Of a DNA stretch of 33,503 nt, positions 8,374 to 17,714 are shown in pieces. The stretch comes from Chitinophaga pinensis. Lineage in GTDB: Bacteria; Bacteroidota; Bacteroidia; Chitinophagales; UBA10324. The DNA is taken from assembly GCA_945892775.1 (NCBI GenBank), contig CAMDDP010000033.1:1-33503 (forward strand). The letters run 5' to 3'. Below the pieces are notes generated by a model that was not told the DNA's origin, made no database searches, and saw only the letters and a list, made by a program, of their open reading frames with translations. The translations under genes were made by a program, and so were the position numbers. Numbering within the stretch: position 1 is the stretch's first letter; each line of letters opens with the position of its first letter.

Positions 8374-9729
8374 GTGACCAACACCGGAAAAACAATCGCT
8401 TATCACACATTGGGATGCAAACTCAACTTTGCAGAAACTTCCACCATTGCGCGTGGTCTTGAAAAAGAGGGCTACAACAAAGTGAAGTTTGATGAAGCCG
8501 CCGATATTTATTTAATAAACACCTGTTCGGTTACTGAAAATGCTGACAAGGAAACACGAACTATTGTTAAGCGTGCCCTCCGTAATTCTCCCGCTGCAAA
8601 AATTGTAGTAGTAGGATGTTACGCTCAATTAAAACCTGAAGAAATTGCCTCTATTGAAGGAGTTGACCTAGTAGTTGGTACTAACGACAAATTCAATCTC
8701 TCAAAATATTTGGAACAATTGCCTGAAGAAAAGGTACATGGCGAAAAAGCCGTTTTCTTCAGTTGCGATATAAGCGAAGTAAATTTTTTTAAAAGCAGTT
8801 ACTCGTTTGGCGAAAGAACCCGTGCCTTTCTGAAAGTGCAGGATGGTTGCGATTATTCCTGTACCTATTGCACCATTCCAATGGCCCGCGGAAAAAGCCG
8901 CAGCGATTCAGTGGCCAATGTTGTTATACAGACGAAAGAATTGAAAAAAGCCGGGGTAAAAGAAATTGTGCTGACCGGTGTAAACATTGGCGACTTTGGA
9001 ATTGACGGAAATGATGGTTCACGAAATGAAAATTTCTTAGAGCTCATTCAGGCATTAGATGCTGAAACAGACATTGACCGATACAGGATTTCGTCCATTG
9101 AACCCAATTTATTAAAAGATGAAATGATTGATTTTGTTTCGAAGTCAAAAAATTTTATGCCTCATTTTCATATACCATTACAATCAGGTTCCGATGAGGT
9201 TTTAAAAAACATGAAGCGCCGTTATTTGCGTGATACATACATAAGTCGTGTCGGAAAAATAAAATCGGTTATGCCGCATGCTTGCATTGGTGTGGATGTG
9301 ATTGTTGGTTTCCCCGGTGAAACAGACGAACTATTTAAAGAAACTGTCAATTTTATTTTATCGCTTGATGTATCGTACCTGCATGTATTTACCTATTCAG
9401 AGCGGGCGAATACTGAATCAGCTGTTATGACCGATAAAGTTCCGGTGCGCGTTCGTCAGGACCGGAATAAAATTCTGCGCCAGCTTTCAGAAAAAAAGAG
9501 AAGTCATTTTTATGCCGAACACATTGGTGAAACACGAAATGTATTGTTTGAATCAGATGAACACGATGGCATGCTCGAAGGATTCAGCGATAATTACATA
9601 AAGGTCAAGGTTCCTTATCATTCTTCCTTAATAAATAATATTTTTTCCGTTAAACTTATTTCACTTGAAGATGATTTTGTGAAAGGAAAAGTAATCTCTT
9701 GCGATAAAATGAGCACAACCAATACTTAA
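8374..9729 (+). CDS. mtaB: tRNA (N6-threonylcarbamoyladenosine(37)-C2)-methylthiotransferase MtaB
   Basis: MtaB adds a methylthio group to t6A37 of ANN-decoding tRNAs using two [4Fe-4S] clusters and SAM. An N-terminal UPF0004 domain carries three cluster cysteines (HTLGCKLN, NTCSVTE, VVGCYAQ; C15, C51, C82 from this start). The radical SAM motif is CDYSCTYC (C159, C163, C166), and a C-terminal TRAM domain follows. I chose GTG at 8374 because it gives VTNTGKTIAYHTLGCK, the normal distance from the start to the first cysteine. A longer frame from TTG at 8329 adds 15 residues that do not look conserved. There is no in-frame ATG upstream. It is divergent from the lipoprotein gene and 48 bases ahead of lgt, so probably co-transcribed with it. 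Confidence 0.93.
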   Translation: MTNTGKTIAYHTLGCKLNFAETSTIARGLEKEGYNKVKFDEAADIYLINTCSVTENADKETRTIVKRALRNSPAAKIVVVGCYAQLKPEEIASIEGVDLVVGTNDKFNLSKYLEQLPEEKVHGEKAVFFSCDISEVNFFKSSYSFGERTRAFLKVQDGCDYSCTYCTIPMARGKSRSDSVANVVIQTKELKKAGVKEIVLTGVNIGDFGIDGNDGSRNENFLELIQALDAETDIDRYRISSIEPNLLKDEMIDFVSKSKNFMPHFHIPLQSGSDEVLKNMKRRYLRDTYISRVGKIKSVMPHACIGVDVIVGFPGETDELFKETVNFILSLDVSYLHVFTYSERANTESAVMTDKVPVRVRQDRNKILRQLSEKKRSHFYAEHIGETRNVLFESDEHDGMLEGFSDNYIKVKVPYHSSLINNIFSVKLISLEDDFVKGKVISCDKMSTTNT

Positions 9730-9777
9730 CTGTCAAACCATTTTTAATTTTTCATCTTTAATTTTTAATTTAATAAA

Positions 9778-10941
9778 ATGTATCCAACCCTTGGCGATTT
9801 AGTTAAAAGTTTAACCGGCATTGATTTATCGTTTCTCTATGTTTTTCAGATGTTCGGGTTAATGATGGCGATTGCATTTTTATCAGCAGCTTATATATTG
9901 TTTAAAGAGTTAGCGAGAAAAGAAAGAGAAGGATTACTGCAACCCATTATTCGAAGTATAATCGTCGGAAATTCTGCTACACCCGTTGAATTAATAACTA
10001 ATGCGATAATGGGTTTTATTATTGGTTTTAAAGTTATTGGAATATTTTTCAACCTCTCCATTTTCACTGCTAACCCTCAGTCATTTGTTTTCTCCATTCA
10101 AGGAAGTTGGATTGGAGGAATTATTATTGCCGCATTTTTTTCTTATTCAAAATATTACGAAAAGAAAAAACAACAATTGCCCGAACCTAAAACTGAGAGC
10201 ATACAATTATATCCAAGTCAATTGGTGAGCGAGATTGTTGTTTATGCTGCCATCTTCGGATTATTAGGTGCAAAAATTTTCGATAACTTAGAAAATCCAT
10301 CTTTCTTTTTAGAACATCCGATAGATGCAATGATTTCATTTAGTGGGCTTACCTGGTATGGTGGTTTAATATTGGCTGCCGGAGCTATTATTTACTATTG
10401 TATAAAAAATAAAATTCCGGTTATTCATATGGCCGATGCCATGGGGCCAACTCTTATACTTGGCTATGCAGTGGGGCGCATTGGTTGCCAGCTTGCCGGC
10501 GATGGCGATTGGGGAATTAATAACACCGCACCAAAACCTACTGTACTTTCTTTTCTTCCCGATTGGATGTGGGCTTACAAGTTTCCTCACAATGTAATTA
10601 ACGAAGGAGTTGAAATTCCAAATTGCATTGGCCGCCATTGTTATGAGTTACCGGTGGCTGTTTATCCAACTCCTTTTTACGAAGTGCTTATGTGTTTATT
10701 TATTTTCGGAGTGCTTTGGTTTTTACGCAAACAAATTACTACCGCAGGTTTACTGTTCAGCATCTACTTAATATTAAATGGCATCGAACGATTCTCGATT
10801 GAGCAGATTCGTGTAAACTCACAGTATCATTTCTTCGGCATTTCTCCTACTCAAGCCGAAATTATTGCTTTACTCATGATTGGCATTGGAATAATTGGAG
10901 TTTATTGGTCTAAAAAAAGAGTGAGGAATCATCAACCATAA
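9778..10941 (+). CDS. lgt: Prolipoprotein diacylglyceryl transferase, divergent long form
   Basis: Lgt transfers diacylglycerol from phosphatidylglycerol to the lipobox cysteine of prolipoproteins in the inner membrane. The 387 residues contain about eight membrane helices. The Lgt-like core appears as WYGGLI (193-198), GRIGCQLAGDGDWG (233-246), YPTPFYE (296-302) and ERFSIEQIR (337-345), aligned in order with the HGGLIG, GRIGNF, HPSQLYE and RFxxEFxR blocks of E. coli Lgt (291 residues). Differences are striking: the conserved His of HGG is Tyr (Y194), the Asn of GRIGN is Cys (C237), and about 100 residues are added, with an N-terminal region and a loop at 247-290. The window encodes several lipoproteins, so a working Lgt is needed. 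I think this is the Bacteroidota variant, but a paralogue is possible. Confidence 0.82.
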   Translation: MYPTLGDLVKSLTGIDLSFLYVFQMFGLMMAIAFLSAAYILFKELARKEREGLLQPIIRSIIVGNSATPVELITNAIMGFIIGFKVIGIFFNLSIFTANPQSFVFSIQGSWIGGIIIAAFFSYSKYYEKKKQQLPEPKTESIQLYPSQLVSEIVVYAAIFGLLGAKIFDNLENPSFFLEHPIDAMISFSGLTWYGGLILAAGAIIYYCIKNKIPVIHMADAMGPTLILGYAVGRIGCQLAGDGDWGINNTAPKPTVLSFLPDWMWAYKFPHNVINEGVEIPNCIGRHCYELPVAVYPTPFYEVLMCLFIFGVLWFLRKQITTAGLLFSIYLILNGIERFSIEQIRVNSQYHFFGISPTQAEIIALLMIGIGIIGVYWSKKRVRNHQP

Positions 10942-12431
10942 ATTCCCCCGTACTTCTTATTAGCATAATCCATAAAATATTTGAAGTTGAGTGGTTCACC
11001 AGTTACACGCTCGCACAATTCACGTGCTGAAAATCTTCTGCCATGAACATGAATTTTTTCGCGTAGCCATTCACGCAATGGAAGCAATTCTCCTCTTTCA
11101 ATCTGTTCGTTTAATCCCACAATTTCTTTTGTTGCCTGATTAAAAAACTGAACGGCATAAAAACTTCCCAATGAATAGGTGGGAAAATATCCAATGCTGC
11201 CGTGGCTCCAATGAATATCCTGCAATACGCCCTTGTTATCAGTTGGCACGTCCACATTCAAATATTCTTTGTATCGCGCCTTCCATACATCGGCCAAATC
11301 TTTTACCTGAATACTTTTATCCATCAATCCTTTTTCAATTTCATAACGAATCATAATGTGAAAGTGATAGGTGAGCTCATCGGCTTCCACCCGAATAAAA
11401 CTTGGCTGCACTTTATTTATTCCTTTATACAAATCAATGTCACTAACATCATTTAATTGTTCAGAGAAAATATTTTTAAGTTTCGGAAAATTTCCTTTCC
11501 AGTAACCGAAACCGCGGCCAACCAGGTTTTCCCACAAGCGCGATTGCGATTCGTGAATGCCGAGCGATACAGCTTCACCCAATGGCAACCCATAATTCTC
11601 CACTAGTAATCCCTGTTCGTACAATGCGTGTCCACCTTCGTGAATGCAACTCCACAACATGGTATTAAAATCATTTTCATTCACACGAGTGGTCACACGC
11701 ACATCCTGCATACTAAAATTGGTAGTGAACGGATGCGGCGATACATCCTGCCGGCCGGCATCAAAATCATACCCCATTTGTTTCAACATTTCAATTCCAA
11801 AATTCCATTGCTGCTGATGTGGAAAATTTCGTTTTAAAAAATCTGTTCGCACTTGCTTCTTGGTTGAAATTTCCTTTACAAAGTCAACTAGGTTCGCCCT
11901 CACTTCCTTGAACAAAACATCAAGTTCATCTGTCTTTGCGCCGGGTTCATACAAATCGAGCAGTGCATTGTATGGATGGTTTTCGTAACCAAGAATTTCG
12001 GCTTCTTCCCGCTTCATATCAATCATAGTTTCCAGCATCGGGCTGTAAACTTTAAAATCATTCTGCTCACGCGCCTTCAACCATGCCTGATAAGTTTGCG
12101 AAGTGACCTGAGCAATCTTCTCAACAAACGAAGTCGGATATTTTTTTTCGCGTGTATAGTCTTTAAAAGTTTCTTCCACATTCCGTTTCTGTGTTTCACT
12201 CAAATCGTTACTCGATTTAAGTTGAGATAATATTTCGCCCAACCTATTCCCTATAAATAAATCGTGAGCAATGCCACTCAGTGTTCCTATCTGTTGAGCA
12301 CGAAACTCCGCACCTTTCTTTGGTTGATAACATTCCTGGTCCCATCCAAGCAATGCGATTGAATATTTTATGTCGGCAATCTTTCTCATTGCAGATACAT
12401 ATTTCAGGTATAGCTCTTTTGTATTCACCAT
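10932..12431 (-). CDS. Carboxypeptidase Taq, metallopeptidase family M32
   Basis: M32 enzymes are cytoplasmic metal-dependent carboxypeptidases with broad specificity that trim peptides from the C terminus. The 499-residue length is typical. The metal site is HEGGH (264-268, HExxH type) followed by HESQSRLWEN (293-302), whose Glu is the third ligand. The substrate-side motifs SPHPFTTNF (231-239) and YFPTYSLGS further down are also family hallmarks. No signal peptide is present. The ATG at 12431 is preceded by AT-rich sequence. The 3' end overlaps the end of lgt by 10 bases tail to tail, so no terminator separates these convergent genes. Confidence 0.94.
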   Translation of the reverse strand: MVNTKELYLKYVSAMRKIADIKYSIALLGWDQECYQPKKGAEFRAQQIGTLSGIAHDLFIGNRLGEILSQLKSSNDLSETQKRNVEETFKDYTREKKYPTSFVEKIAQVTSQTYQAWLKAREQNDFKVYSPMLETMIDMKREEAEILGYENHPYNALLDLYEPGAKTDELDVLFKEVRANLVDFVKEISTKKQVRTDFLKRNFPHQQQWNFGIEMLKQMGYDFDAGRQDVSPHPFTTNFSMQDVRVTTRVNENDFNTMLWSCIHEGGHALYEQGLLVENYGLPLGEAVSLGIHESQSRLWENLVGRGFGYWKGNFPKLKNIFSEQLNDVSDIDLYKGINKVQPSFIRVEADELTYHFHIMIRYEIEKGLMDKSIQVKDLADVWKARYKEYLNVDVPTDNKGVLQDIHWSHGSIGYFPTYSLGSFYAVQFFNQATKEIVGLNEQIERGELLPLREWLREKIHVHGRRFSARELCERVTGEPLNFKYFMDYANKKYGGIYG

Positions 12432-12465
12432 ATTTCTATTTTATATTCTCATTTGAAAGCGAAAG

Positions 12466-12519
12466 AAATAAAAAACGGAGAATATTTTGTGAAAATTTCT
12501 TCACGCAATATTCTCCGTT
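12466..12519 (-). terminator. Strong Rho-independent terminator after the T9SS protease gene
   Basis: AACGGAGAATATT (12474-12486) pairs perfectly with AATATTCTCCGTT (12507-12519). Inside, after a 2x2 internal loop, GTGAA (12489-12493) pairs with TTCAC (12500-12504) around a 6-base loop. Read on the minus strand the 46-base hairpin starts 17 bases after the protease stop codon and is followed by TTTTTATTTCTTT. The position, long stem and U-run make this the clearest terminator in the window. It also separates the gene from the M32 peptidase downstream. Confidence 0.8.
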
Positions 12520-12536
12520 ATAAAAATTGAAACTGC

Positions 12537-15230
12537 TTATGGGTGCATTACAATTATTTTACGAGTGAAAGTTCCATTTTCATTTTCTCCCTTTATAAAG
12601 TAAACTCCAGCGACCATGTTTTTTAAATCGATGTAAATGTTGTTATTCCTTTCGTTAAATGACGATAAAATTCTTCTTCCTGTTAAATCAAACAGAATTA
12701 TGCTGGTTAGCTTTATTCCACCCAAATCAATTTCCAATTCGTTATTCGCAGGGTTCGGAAAAATTTTAATCCCAGCAAAATAAAGTTCTGATAATCCGTT
12801 AAAGAAGGGCACTACTACGCAAGTTGTTTTAGTACAACTATTAGCGTCAGTTACTGTAACACAGTAAGTTCCAGCGATAATGCTACTCAAATCTTGAGTG
12901 GTTGCATTGTTACTCCAATGATAAGTGTAAGGTGACATTCCGCCTGACACACTTAAATTGATACTTGCATCAGCTGCAGTAGAAGAACTCGCTTGAGTGT
13001 TAGAATAATTAAGAGTTTGTACAGGCAAAACAGTAATTGTTTGATCAGTAGTATCATAAGAGCCCCCATTATTAGCAATTAAAGTCAACACATATACTCC
13101 AACTGCGGAAGGTGTATAACTGAATGTAGTATTTGAACTTGTTTGTGTTGAAGGTCCTATTAAAGTCCAACTATAAGTGTAGGCATTAATGGAAGTGTTG
13201 CTTGTGCCAATTGATTTCCCCTGACATATCGTATTGTCTACGACAGTGAATCCAGCAGTAACTGGTACATCTAGGCAAAATTGTTTTACATAGGTTGAGG
13301 TAAAAGTTCCTCCATCAACAATCACATTTCCAATTTCATCTTCAGCATGGAAATGCCCGTTTCCATTAGTGCAACAAATACCATTGCCACCTGCATCATT
13401 AATTGTAAATGTGTAACATCCCGAATCTAAACAGGCATTTAAATTATAAGTGGTGTTATTTGAAAACGTAGTCCAGGAGTTAACAATTGTACCTGCTGAG
13501 TTTTTAATGTTAATTGAAGTTTGATCACCATTGTTATCGGTGGTAAGAGTAATAGCCAGGTGCATTCCTGAAATTACAGTGAATGAAGTTTCGAGAGTGT
13601 CATCAGCAGGTTGTTCATCGGAACCCATTGCATTAACACTTGAAACATGAACCCAGTAATTATGACTTCCGATTGTTGGAACAAATGAAGGGAGGGTAAT
13701 TGTTGCAGTTGCATTATGTGGCAATGAACCATTCCAGATATAATTCTGATTGGTCGCACCATCTAAATGATATTCAATATTGAATGTAGTTATAGTATCG
13801 ACGCCTAAATTCTTCACTGTAAATGCTGGAACAACAGTATCGTCTAAACATACGCTGGCCCCGGTGCTATTAAAATTTTGAAGTGAAAGATTTATTGTAT
13901 CCGTTGGAGCCCAAGGATCATAACCATCTTCTGTTGAATTTCCAGTATTGTTTGGATCAAGCCAGTGTTTTAATTGTGTGGCATTTGTTGTTCCTAAATC
14001 CCAGCTAAGTGAAAATTTTCCATATTCATCAGATAAGTCAGGGCTTCCGCAATAAGATGCACCTCCATGCAATTGACCAACAATTCTATGATTTTGGTCG
14101 AACAAAGGAGATCCACTGGAGCCTCCTTCTGTAACCGCTAAATCCCAGATGACATGCCAGTGCGAATTTGCCGGAGTGCCTGCCCAGCTGCTATTGGTAG
14201 CAGTGCCATAATCAAAAGTAATTTTTTTGATATCAGCGCTGGGATGATGAATGCAAGTACTGGAAGTTGGTGCTGCAGTACCTCTGTTCCATCCCGCATA
14301 ATACACACCATATGATTGAGGAGGGATGCTGCTTAATTGAAGCAAAGTAAAATCTGAAGAAGCTTTATTTGCTTTTAATGTTGCTCCGTTAACCGACTGG
14401 TTTGTTGGTCCGTTTACATTAGTGCAACCCGGGCTTTCATAATTAAATCTGAAAACCCAGGTGCTTGTTCCTGTAGTTCCGCAGTGATTAGCTGATAAAA
14501 AGTAAGGAGTACCTGAATGGGGCACATCTGCAATCATTGCACCTGTGCATGCCCCGCTTCCGCCAACAATAATTAAAGCAACAGCCTTTTTTTCTGTTTG
14601 CCAGTTAGCCCCTTGTGTGCAATTCACATTAACATTACAGCTACCCGCATCTCCAAAGGCTTTTGCATACTTAAACATGTCTCGGTAACCATGTGTTATT
14701 CTGAAAATATTCAGTTGGCCATGAAATGCAGGAAAGGCTGGTTCGTTGTACTCCAATATCACCTCTGAGCCAGAAATTAAATCAGTACCAAATTGAAAAT
14801 CTTCCTGAATATTTTCGTTTGTATAAGAACCAACAACATAATTTTTGTCTGATGTATATAAGAACAGTTTTGCACCCGGCGGAATATTAAATTGATCGAA
14901 TGCCAGATTTATGCTCAATGCATCAGGGCAAACAATTTTCATTCTCCATACTTTATCTCCATTTGGCAAATTTTCCCATAAACCTTGCTGGTCGGCATTA
15001 ATATTTACATAATGATTATAACCAAAACGGTAAGGAATATCTTTCCGTGTATTAAGTGCATCTTCCGCCATTAATGCATCAACATCAACTGGAGCCATTG
15101 ATTTGGCGGGAAAATTATTTGAAAGAAAATTATTTGAAAAACTTTGTGGAACTCCCCCGAAAGTTTGCGCTTTCGATTGAAGAATTGAAAAAGTTAAAAT
15201 GGCTAATAGCACAGAGAGTATTTTATACAT
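12537..15230 (-). CDS. T9SS-exported trypsin-like serine protease (lysyl-endopeptidase type) with PKD and sorting domains
   Basis: The 897-residue protein has a signal peptide (1-21, ending SKAQ) and an N-terminal beta-rich propeptide-like part. A trypsin-fold domain follows: His in FLSANHCGTTG (H249), Asp in SSDFTLLQL (D293) and Ser in EGGSSGSPLFD (S372 of GSSGSP). The cysteine pattern (C198, C204, C228, C250, C269, C326, C394) is reminiscent of Achromobacter lysyl endopeptidase. Beyond it come a CARDB-like segment (about 450-550), a beta domain (about 555-650), a PKD-like domain (about 655-735) and a SprB-type repeat (GGMSPYTYHWSN, about 755-800). The end is a type A T9SS sorting tail (IKIFPNPANNELEIDLGG to the end). 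It is likely secreted and cell-surface or extracellular, for protein breakdown. Lysine specificity is inferred, not proven. It is 145 bases downstream of thiF, ending in a strong terminator. Confidence 0.9.
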   Translation of the reverse strand: MYKILSVLLAILTFSILQSKAQTFGGVPQSFSNNFLSNNFPAKSMAPVDVDALMAEDALNTRKDIPYRFGYNHYVNINADQQGLWENLPNGDKVWRMKIVCPDALSINLAFDQFNIPPGAKLFLYTSDKNYVVGSYTNENIQEDFQFGTDLISGSEVILEYNEPAFPAFHGQLNIFRITHGYRDMFKYAKAFGDAGSCNVNVNCTQGANWQTEKKAVALIIVGGSGACTGAMIADVPHSGTPYFLSANHCGTTGTSTWVFRFNYESPGCTNVNGPTNQSVNGATLKANKASSDFTLLQLSSIPPQSYGVYYAGWNRGTAAPTSSTCIHHPSADIKKITFDYGTATNSSWAGTPANSHWHVIWDLAVTEGGSSGSPLFDQNHRIVGQLHGGASYCGSPDLSDEYGKFSLSWDLGTTNATQLKHWLDPNNTGNSTEDGYDPWAPTDTINLSLQNFNSTGASVCLDDTVVPAFTVKNLGVDTITTFNIEYHLDGATNQNYIWNGSLPHNATATITLPSFVPTIGSHNYWVHVSSVNAMGSDEQPADDTLETSFTVISGMHLAITLTTDNNGDQTSINIKNSAGTIVNSWTTFSNNTTYNLNACLDSGCYTFTINDAGGNGICCTNGNGHFHAEDEIGNVIVDGGTFTSTYVKQFCLDVPVTAGFTVVDNTICQGKSIGTSNTSINAYTYSWTLIGPSTQTSSNTTFSYTPSAVGVYVLTLIANNGGSYDTTDQTITVLPVQTLNYSNTQASSSTAADASINLSVSGGMSPYTYHWSNNATTQDLSSIIAGTYCVTVTDANSCTKTTCVVVPFFNGLSELYFAGIKIFPNPANNELEIDLGGIKLTSIILFDLTGRRILSSFNERNNNIYIDLKNMVAGVYFIKGENENGTFTRKIIVMHP

Positions 15231-15293
15231 ATTCTGATTTTGTTTTTGAGTGTCGAAAATAGGAAACCAAACGAGATCAACAATAGTAATAAT

Positions 15294-15321
15294 CCAATTT
15301 TTATTACCGGCAAAAAATTGG
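15294..15321 (-). repeat. Inverted repeat between thiF and the protease gene
   Basis: CCAATTTTT (15294-15302) and AAAAATTGG (15313-15321) form a perfect 9-base stem with a 10-base loop, 54 bases after the thiF stop. It could end the thiamine operon transcript, but no U-run follows on the minus strand (ATTATTACT), so it is a weak terminator candidate. The rest of 15231-15375 probably contains the protease promoter. A TATTTTCG sequence on the minus strand near the protease start resembles the Bacteroidota -7 element, with no clear -33 partner. Confidence 0.3.
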
Positions 15322-15375
15322 GTAGACAGTTGAACGTTTTTTGAGGCTTAAAGCATTATTCCAATAAATCTTATC

Positions 15376-16518
15376 TCAATTCCCTTCCGCTAAAAATGCT
15401 CGCATGCCCCCTTTGAGATTATATAAATTACTGAAACCATATTTATCTTGTAATTGCCGAATAACCCATTCACTGCGCTCCCCTACTTTACAGTACATCA
15501 CCACCGGTTTTTGTTTGTTGATTTTATGAGAGTGAAAGAATATGTCATTCATTGGCATTAGTTCACCACCAATGTTTATGAGTTCGTGCTCCGCTGGTTC
15601 GCGTACATCTATCAATTGAAAATCTTCCTTTGCTTTAATTCTTCGTTTTAATTCTTTCGAAGAAATTTCAGCAATATCATAATTCACCAGTTCTTTACTT
15701 GAACAGAAATTTACATAATCTTCAGAAGAACTGAGCGGTTCATTTTTAATTTTTGTTGCAGCTTTTTCATCCCGATGAAATGAAAGATTACGATATGAAT
15801 TTTCTTTAAGGTCAATCAGCAATAATTCATTTACCAATAATTTTCCTATTCCTGTAATCAACTTCACTACTTCAGCTGCCTGTATCATTCCGATTAAACC
15901 AGGTACCACTCCCATTACTCCAGTGGTTGCACAATCAGGTGAATCGTCAGCAGAAGGAGCCAAGGGAAACAAGCAACGATAGGTGCCGCTTCTTTTTCCA
16001 TCATTCATCAGATGATTAAAAACTCCAACCTGTCCTTCAAATTTAAAAATTGCACCTGATATCAATGTCTTATCCATTTTCACGCACAGATCATTCAATA
16101 AATATCGAGTCGGAAAATTATCGCTACCATCAACAATAATGTCGTAATCATTTACAATTTCAAATGCATTATCAGATTTAATTTTTTCAATAAATGATTG
16201 GTATTGAATATTCGGATTAAGAAGAAATAAATTTTTTGCTGCAACATCAGCTTTCTTTTTTCCAATATGTGCGGTGCTGTATAAAACCTGTCGTTGTAAA
16301 TTACTTTCTTCCACAACATCATCATCCACTATTCCAATTTTCCCAACACCAGCAGCAACCAAGTACTGTAATACCGGAACACCTAACCCGCCGGCGCCAA
16401 CAACTAAAACAGAAGCTTGTTTCAGTTTGAGTTGACCTTTCTCCCCCATTTCATCTAACAGTATATGGCGACTGTATCTGTTCCGCTCGTCTTGTGTAAG
16501 GTAATTTGAATCGAACAT
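15376..16518 (-). CDS. thiF: ThiF/MoeB-type adenylyltransferase fused to a rhodanese domain
   Basis: This E1-like enzyme should adenylate the C terminus of ThiS and pass sulfur to it, the sulfur coming through the rhodanese domain. The 380 residues have the ATP-binding GAGGLG (41-46), the adenylation residues around ESNLQRQVLY (71-80) and VDGSDNFPTRYLLND (129-143), and a crossover-loop cysteine region PDCATTGVMG (195-204). The C-terminal rhodanese domain (about 283-380) has LIDVREPAEHE and the active cysteine C343 in MYCKVGERS. The usual zinc site is absent: the first CxxC is TYRC (one Cys, C182) and the CPVC after the RD motif is replaced by EKAATK. Its place as last gene of the thi operon argues for ThiF rather than MoeB, although it might serve both pathways. 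It starts 73 bases after thiH. Confidence 0.88.
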   Translation of the reverse strand: MFDSNYLTQDERNRYSRHILLDEMGEKGQLKLKQASVLVVGAGGLGVPVLQYLVAAGVGKIGIVDDDVVEESNLQRQVLYSTAHIGKKKADVAAKNLFLLNPNIQYQSFIEKIKSDNAFEIVNDYDIIVDGSDNFPTRYLLNDLCVKMDKTLISGAIFKFEGQVGVFNHLMNDGKRSGTYRCLFPLAPSADDSPDCATTGVMGVVPGLIGMIQAAEVVKLITGIGKLLVNELLLIDLKENSYRNLSFHRDEKAATKIKNEPLSSSEDYVNFCSSKELVNYDIAEISSKELKRRIKAKEDFQLIDVREPAEHELINIGGELMPMNDIFFHSHKINKQKPVVMYCKVGERSEWVIRQLQDKYGFSNLYNLKGGMRAFLAEGN

Positions 16519-16591
16519 CTTTTTTGGGGAGTGTAATTAGAAGATTTAATTATTTATTGATTTAATCATTTTTTATTCTTGAAATACTTTT

Positions 16592-17713
16592 TCACTGCAT
16601 CACAACATCCCAATCTTTCCACACAACTTCAAAACCCCTTGAACGAATTACTTCAGCAACTTCAGCAGAAGTTCGATCATCACTGATATGAAATTGTTCA
16701 AGTGCGTGAATATTACTAGCATATCCTCCGGGGTCGGTTTTAGAACCAGCACTCATGCTTGTGATTCCAAGTTCAAAAATTTTATCTCTAAATGTTTGAG
16801 ACTCTCTTGTTGAAAGTGATAGCTCAACATTTTCGTCAAAAATCCGAAACGCACAAATCAACTGCAACAATTCGTTTTCACTCATTGGGTACTTGGGTTC
16901 AAAATCTCCTTCGGCAGGTCGTAACCGTGGAAATGAAATCGAATACTTTGTTCGCCAATAGGTTTTATTAAGGTAATGAAGATGGAGAGCTGTGAAAAAA
17001 GAATCTGCCCGCCAGTCTTCCAATCCAAGCAAAACACCTAACCCTATTTTATGAATTCCTGCTTCACCTAATCGATCAGCAGTTTCTAATCGGAAATTAA
17101 AATTAGATTTTCTTCCTTTCGGATGGTAGATTTTATAGTTTTTTTCATGGTAGGTTTCTTGATAAACTAAAACTGTGTTCAACCCAAATGAAATTAATTT
17201 TTCGTACTCCTCTTTTTCCATTGGCTGTACTTCCAAAGAAATATGTGCAAAATGTAAATGAATAATCTCAATGGCATGAGCAATGTATTCGATTCCCACT
17301 TTTTGGTTGTCCTCGCCAGTTACCAATAAAATATGGTCATAACCCATTGCTTTTATAACCGCCACTTCATTTAGTATTTCTTCATCAGTAAGAGTGGTGC
17401 GAGGCAGTTTATTTCCCAAACTAAACCCACAATAAGTACACACATTATTACACTCATTGCTCAAATACATTGGTATATACATTTGTATTGTATTGCCAAA
17501 TCGCTTACGCGTAATCGAATAACTTTTATTAATCAATTCTTCCAAATGATTTTTTGCAGCAGGAGAAATAAGAGCCATAAAATCTTCCGGAATTAATCTT
17601 CCACTTTTATTTAATGCTCGCTTGACATCTTCTTCAGTAGAATTATTTATGCGACTACATACTTCTTCCCAATTAAACTGATTAAATATTTGAGTGAAAG
17701 AATGATTTAACAT
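16592..17713 (-). CDS. thiH: 2-iminoacetate synthase (tyrosine lyase)
   Basis: ThiH is a radical SAM enzyme that cleaves tyrosine to p-cresol and dehydroglycine, the glycine-derived precursor of the thiazole ring. From ATG 17713 the protein is 373 residues, matching the family. The cluster motif CNNVCTYC (C88, C92, C95) sits where E. coli ThiH has C85, C89 and C92. Conserved parts such as LLVTGEDNQKVG and VQPMEKEEY are present. An open frame extends 59 codons further upstream but overlaps thiG by about 170 bases and reads as a shadow of it, so it is rejected. The chosen start lies one base after the thiG stop (TAA-A-ATG). Presence of ThiH and absence of ThiO means the oxygen-independent route. 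Confidence 0.94.
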   Translation of the reverse strand: MLNHSFTQIFNQFNWEEVCSRINNSTEEDVKRALNKSGRLIPEDFMALISPAAKNHLEELINKSYSITRKRFGNTIQMYIPMYLSNECNNVCTYCGFSLGNKLPRTTLTDEEILNEVAVIKAMGYDHILLVTGEDNQKVGIEYIAHAIEIIHLHFAHISLEVQPMEKEEYEKLISFGLNTVLVYQETYHEKNYKIYHPKGRKSNFNFRLETADRLGEAGIHKIGLGVLLGLEDWRADSFFTALHLHYLNKTYWRTKYSISFPRLRPAEGDFEPKYPMSENELLQLICAFRIFDENVELSLSTRESQTFRDKIFELGITSMSAGSKTDPGGYASNIHALEQFHISDDRTSAEVAEVIRSRGFEVVWKDWDVVMQ

Positions 17714-17714
17714 T

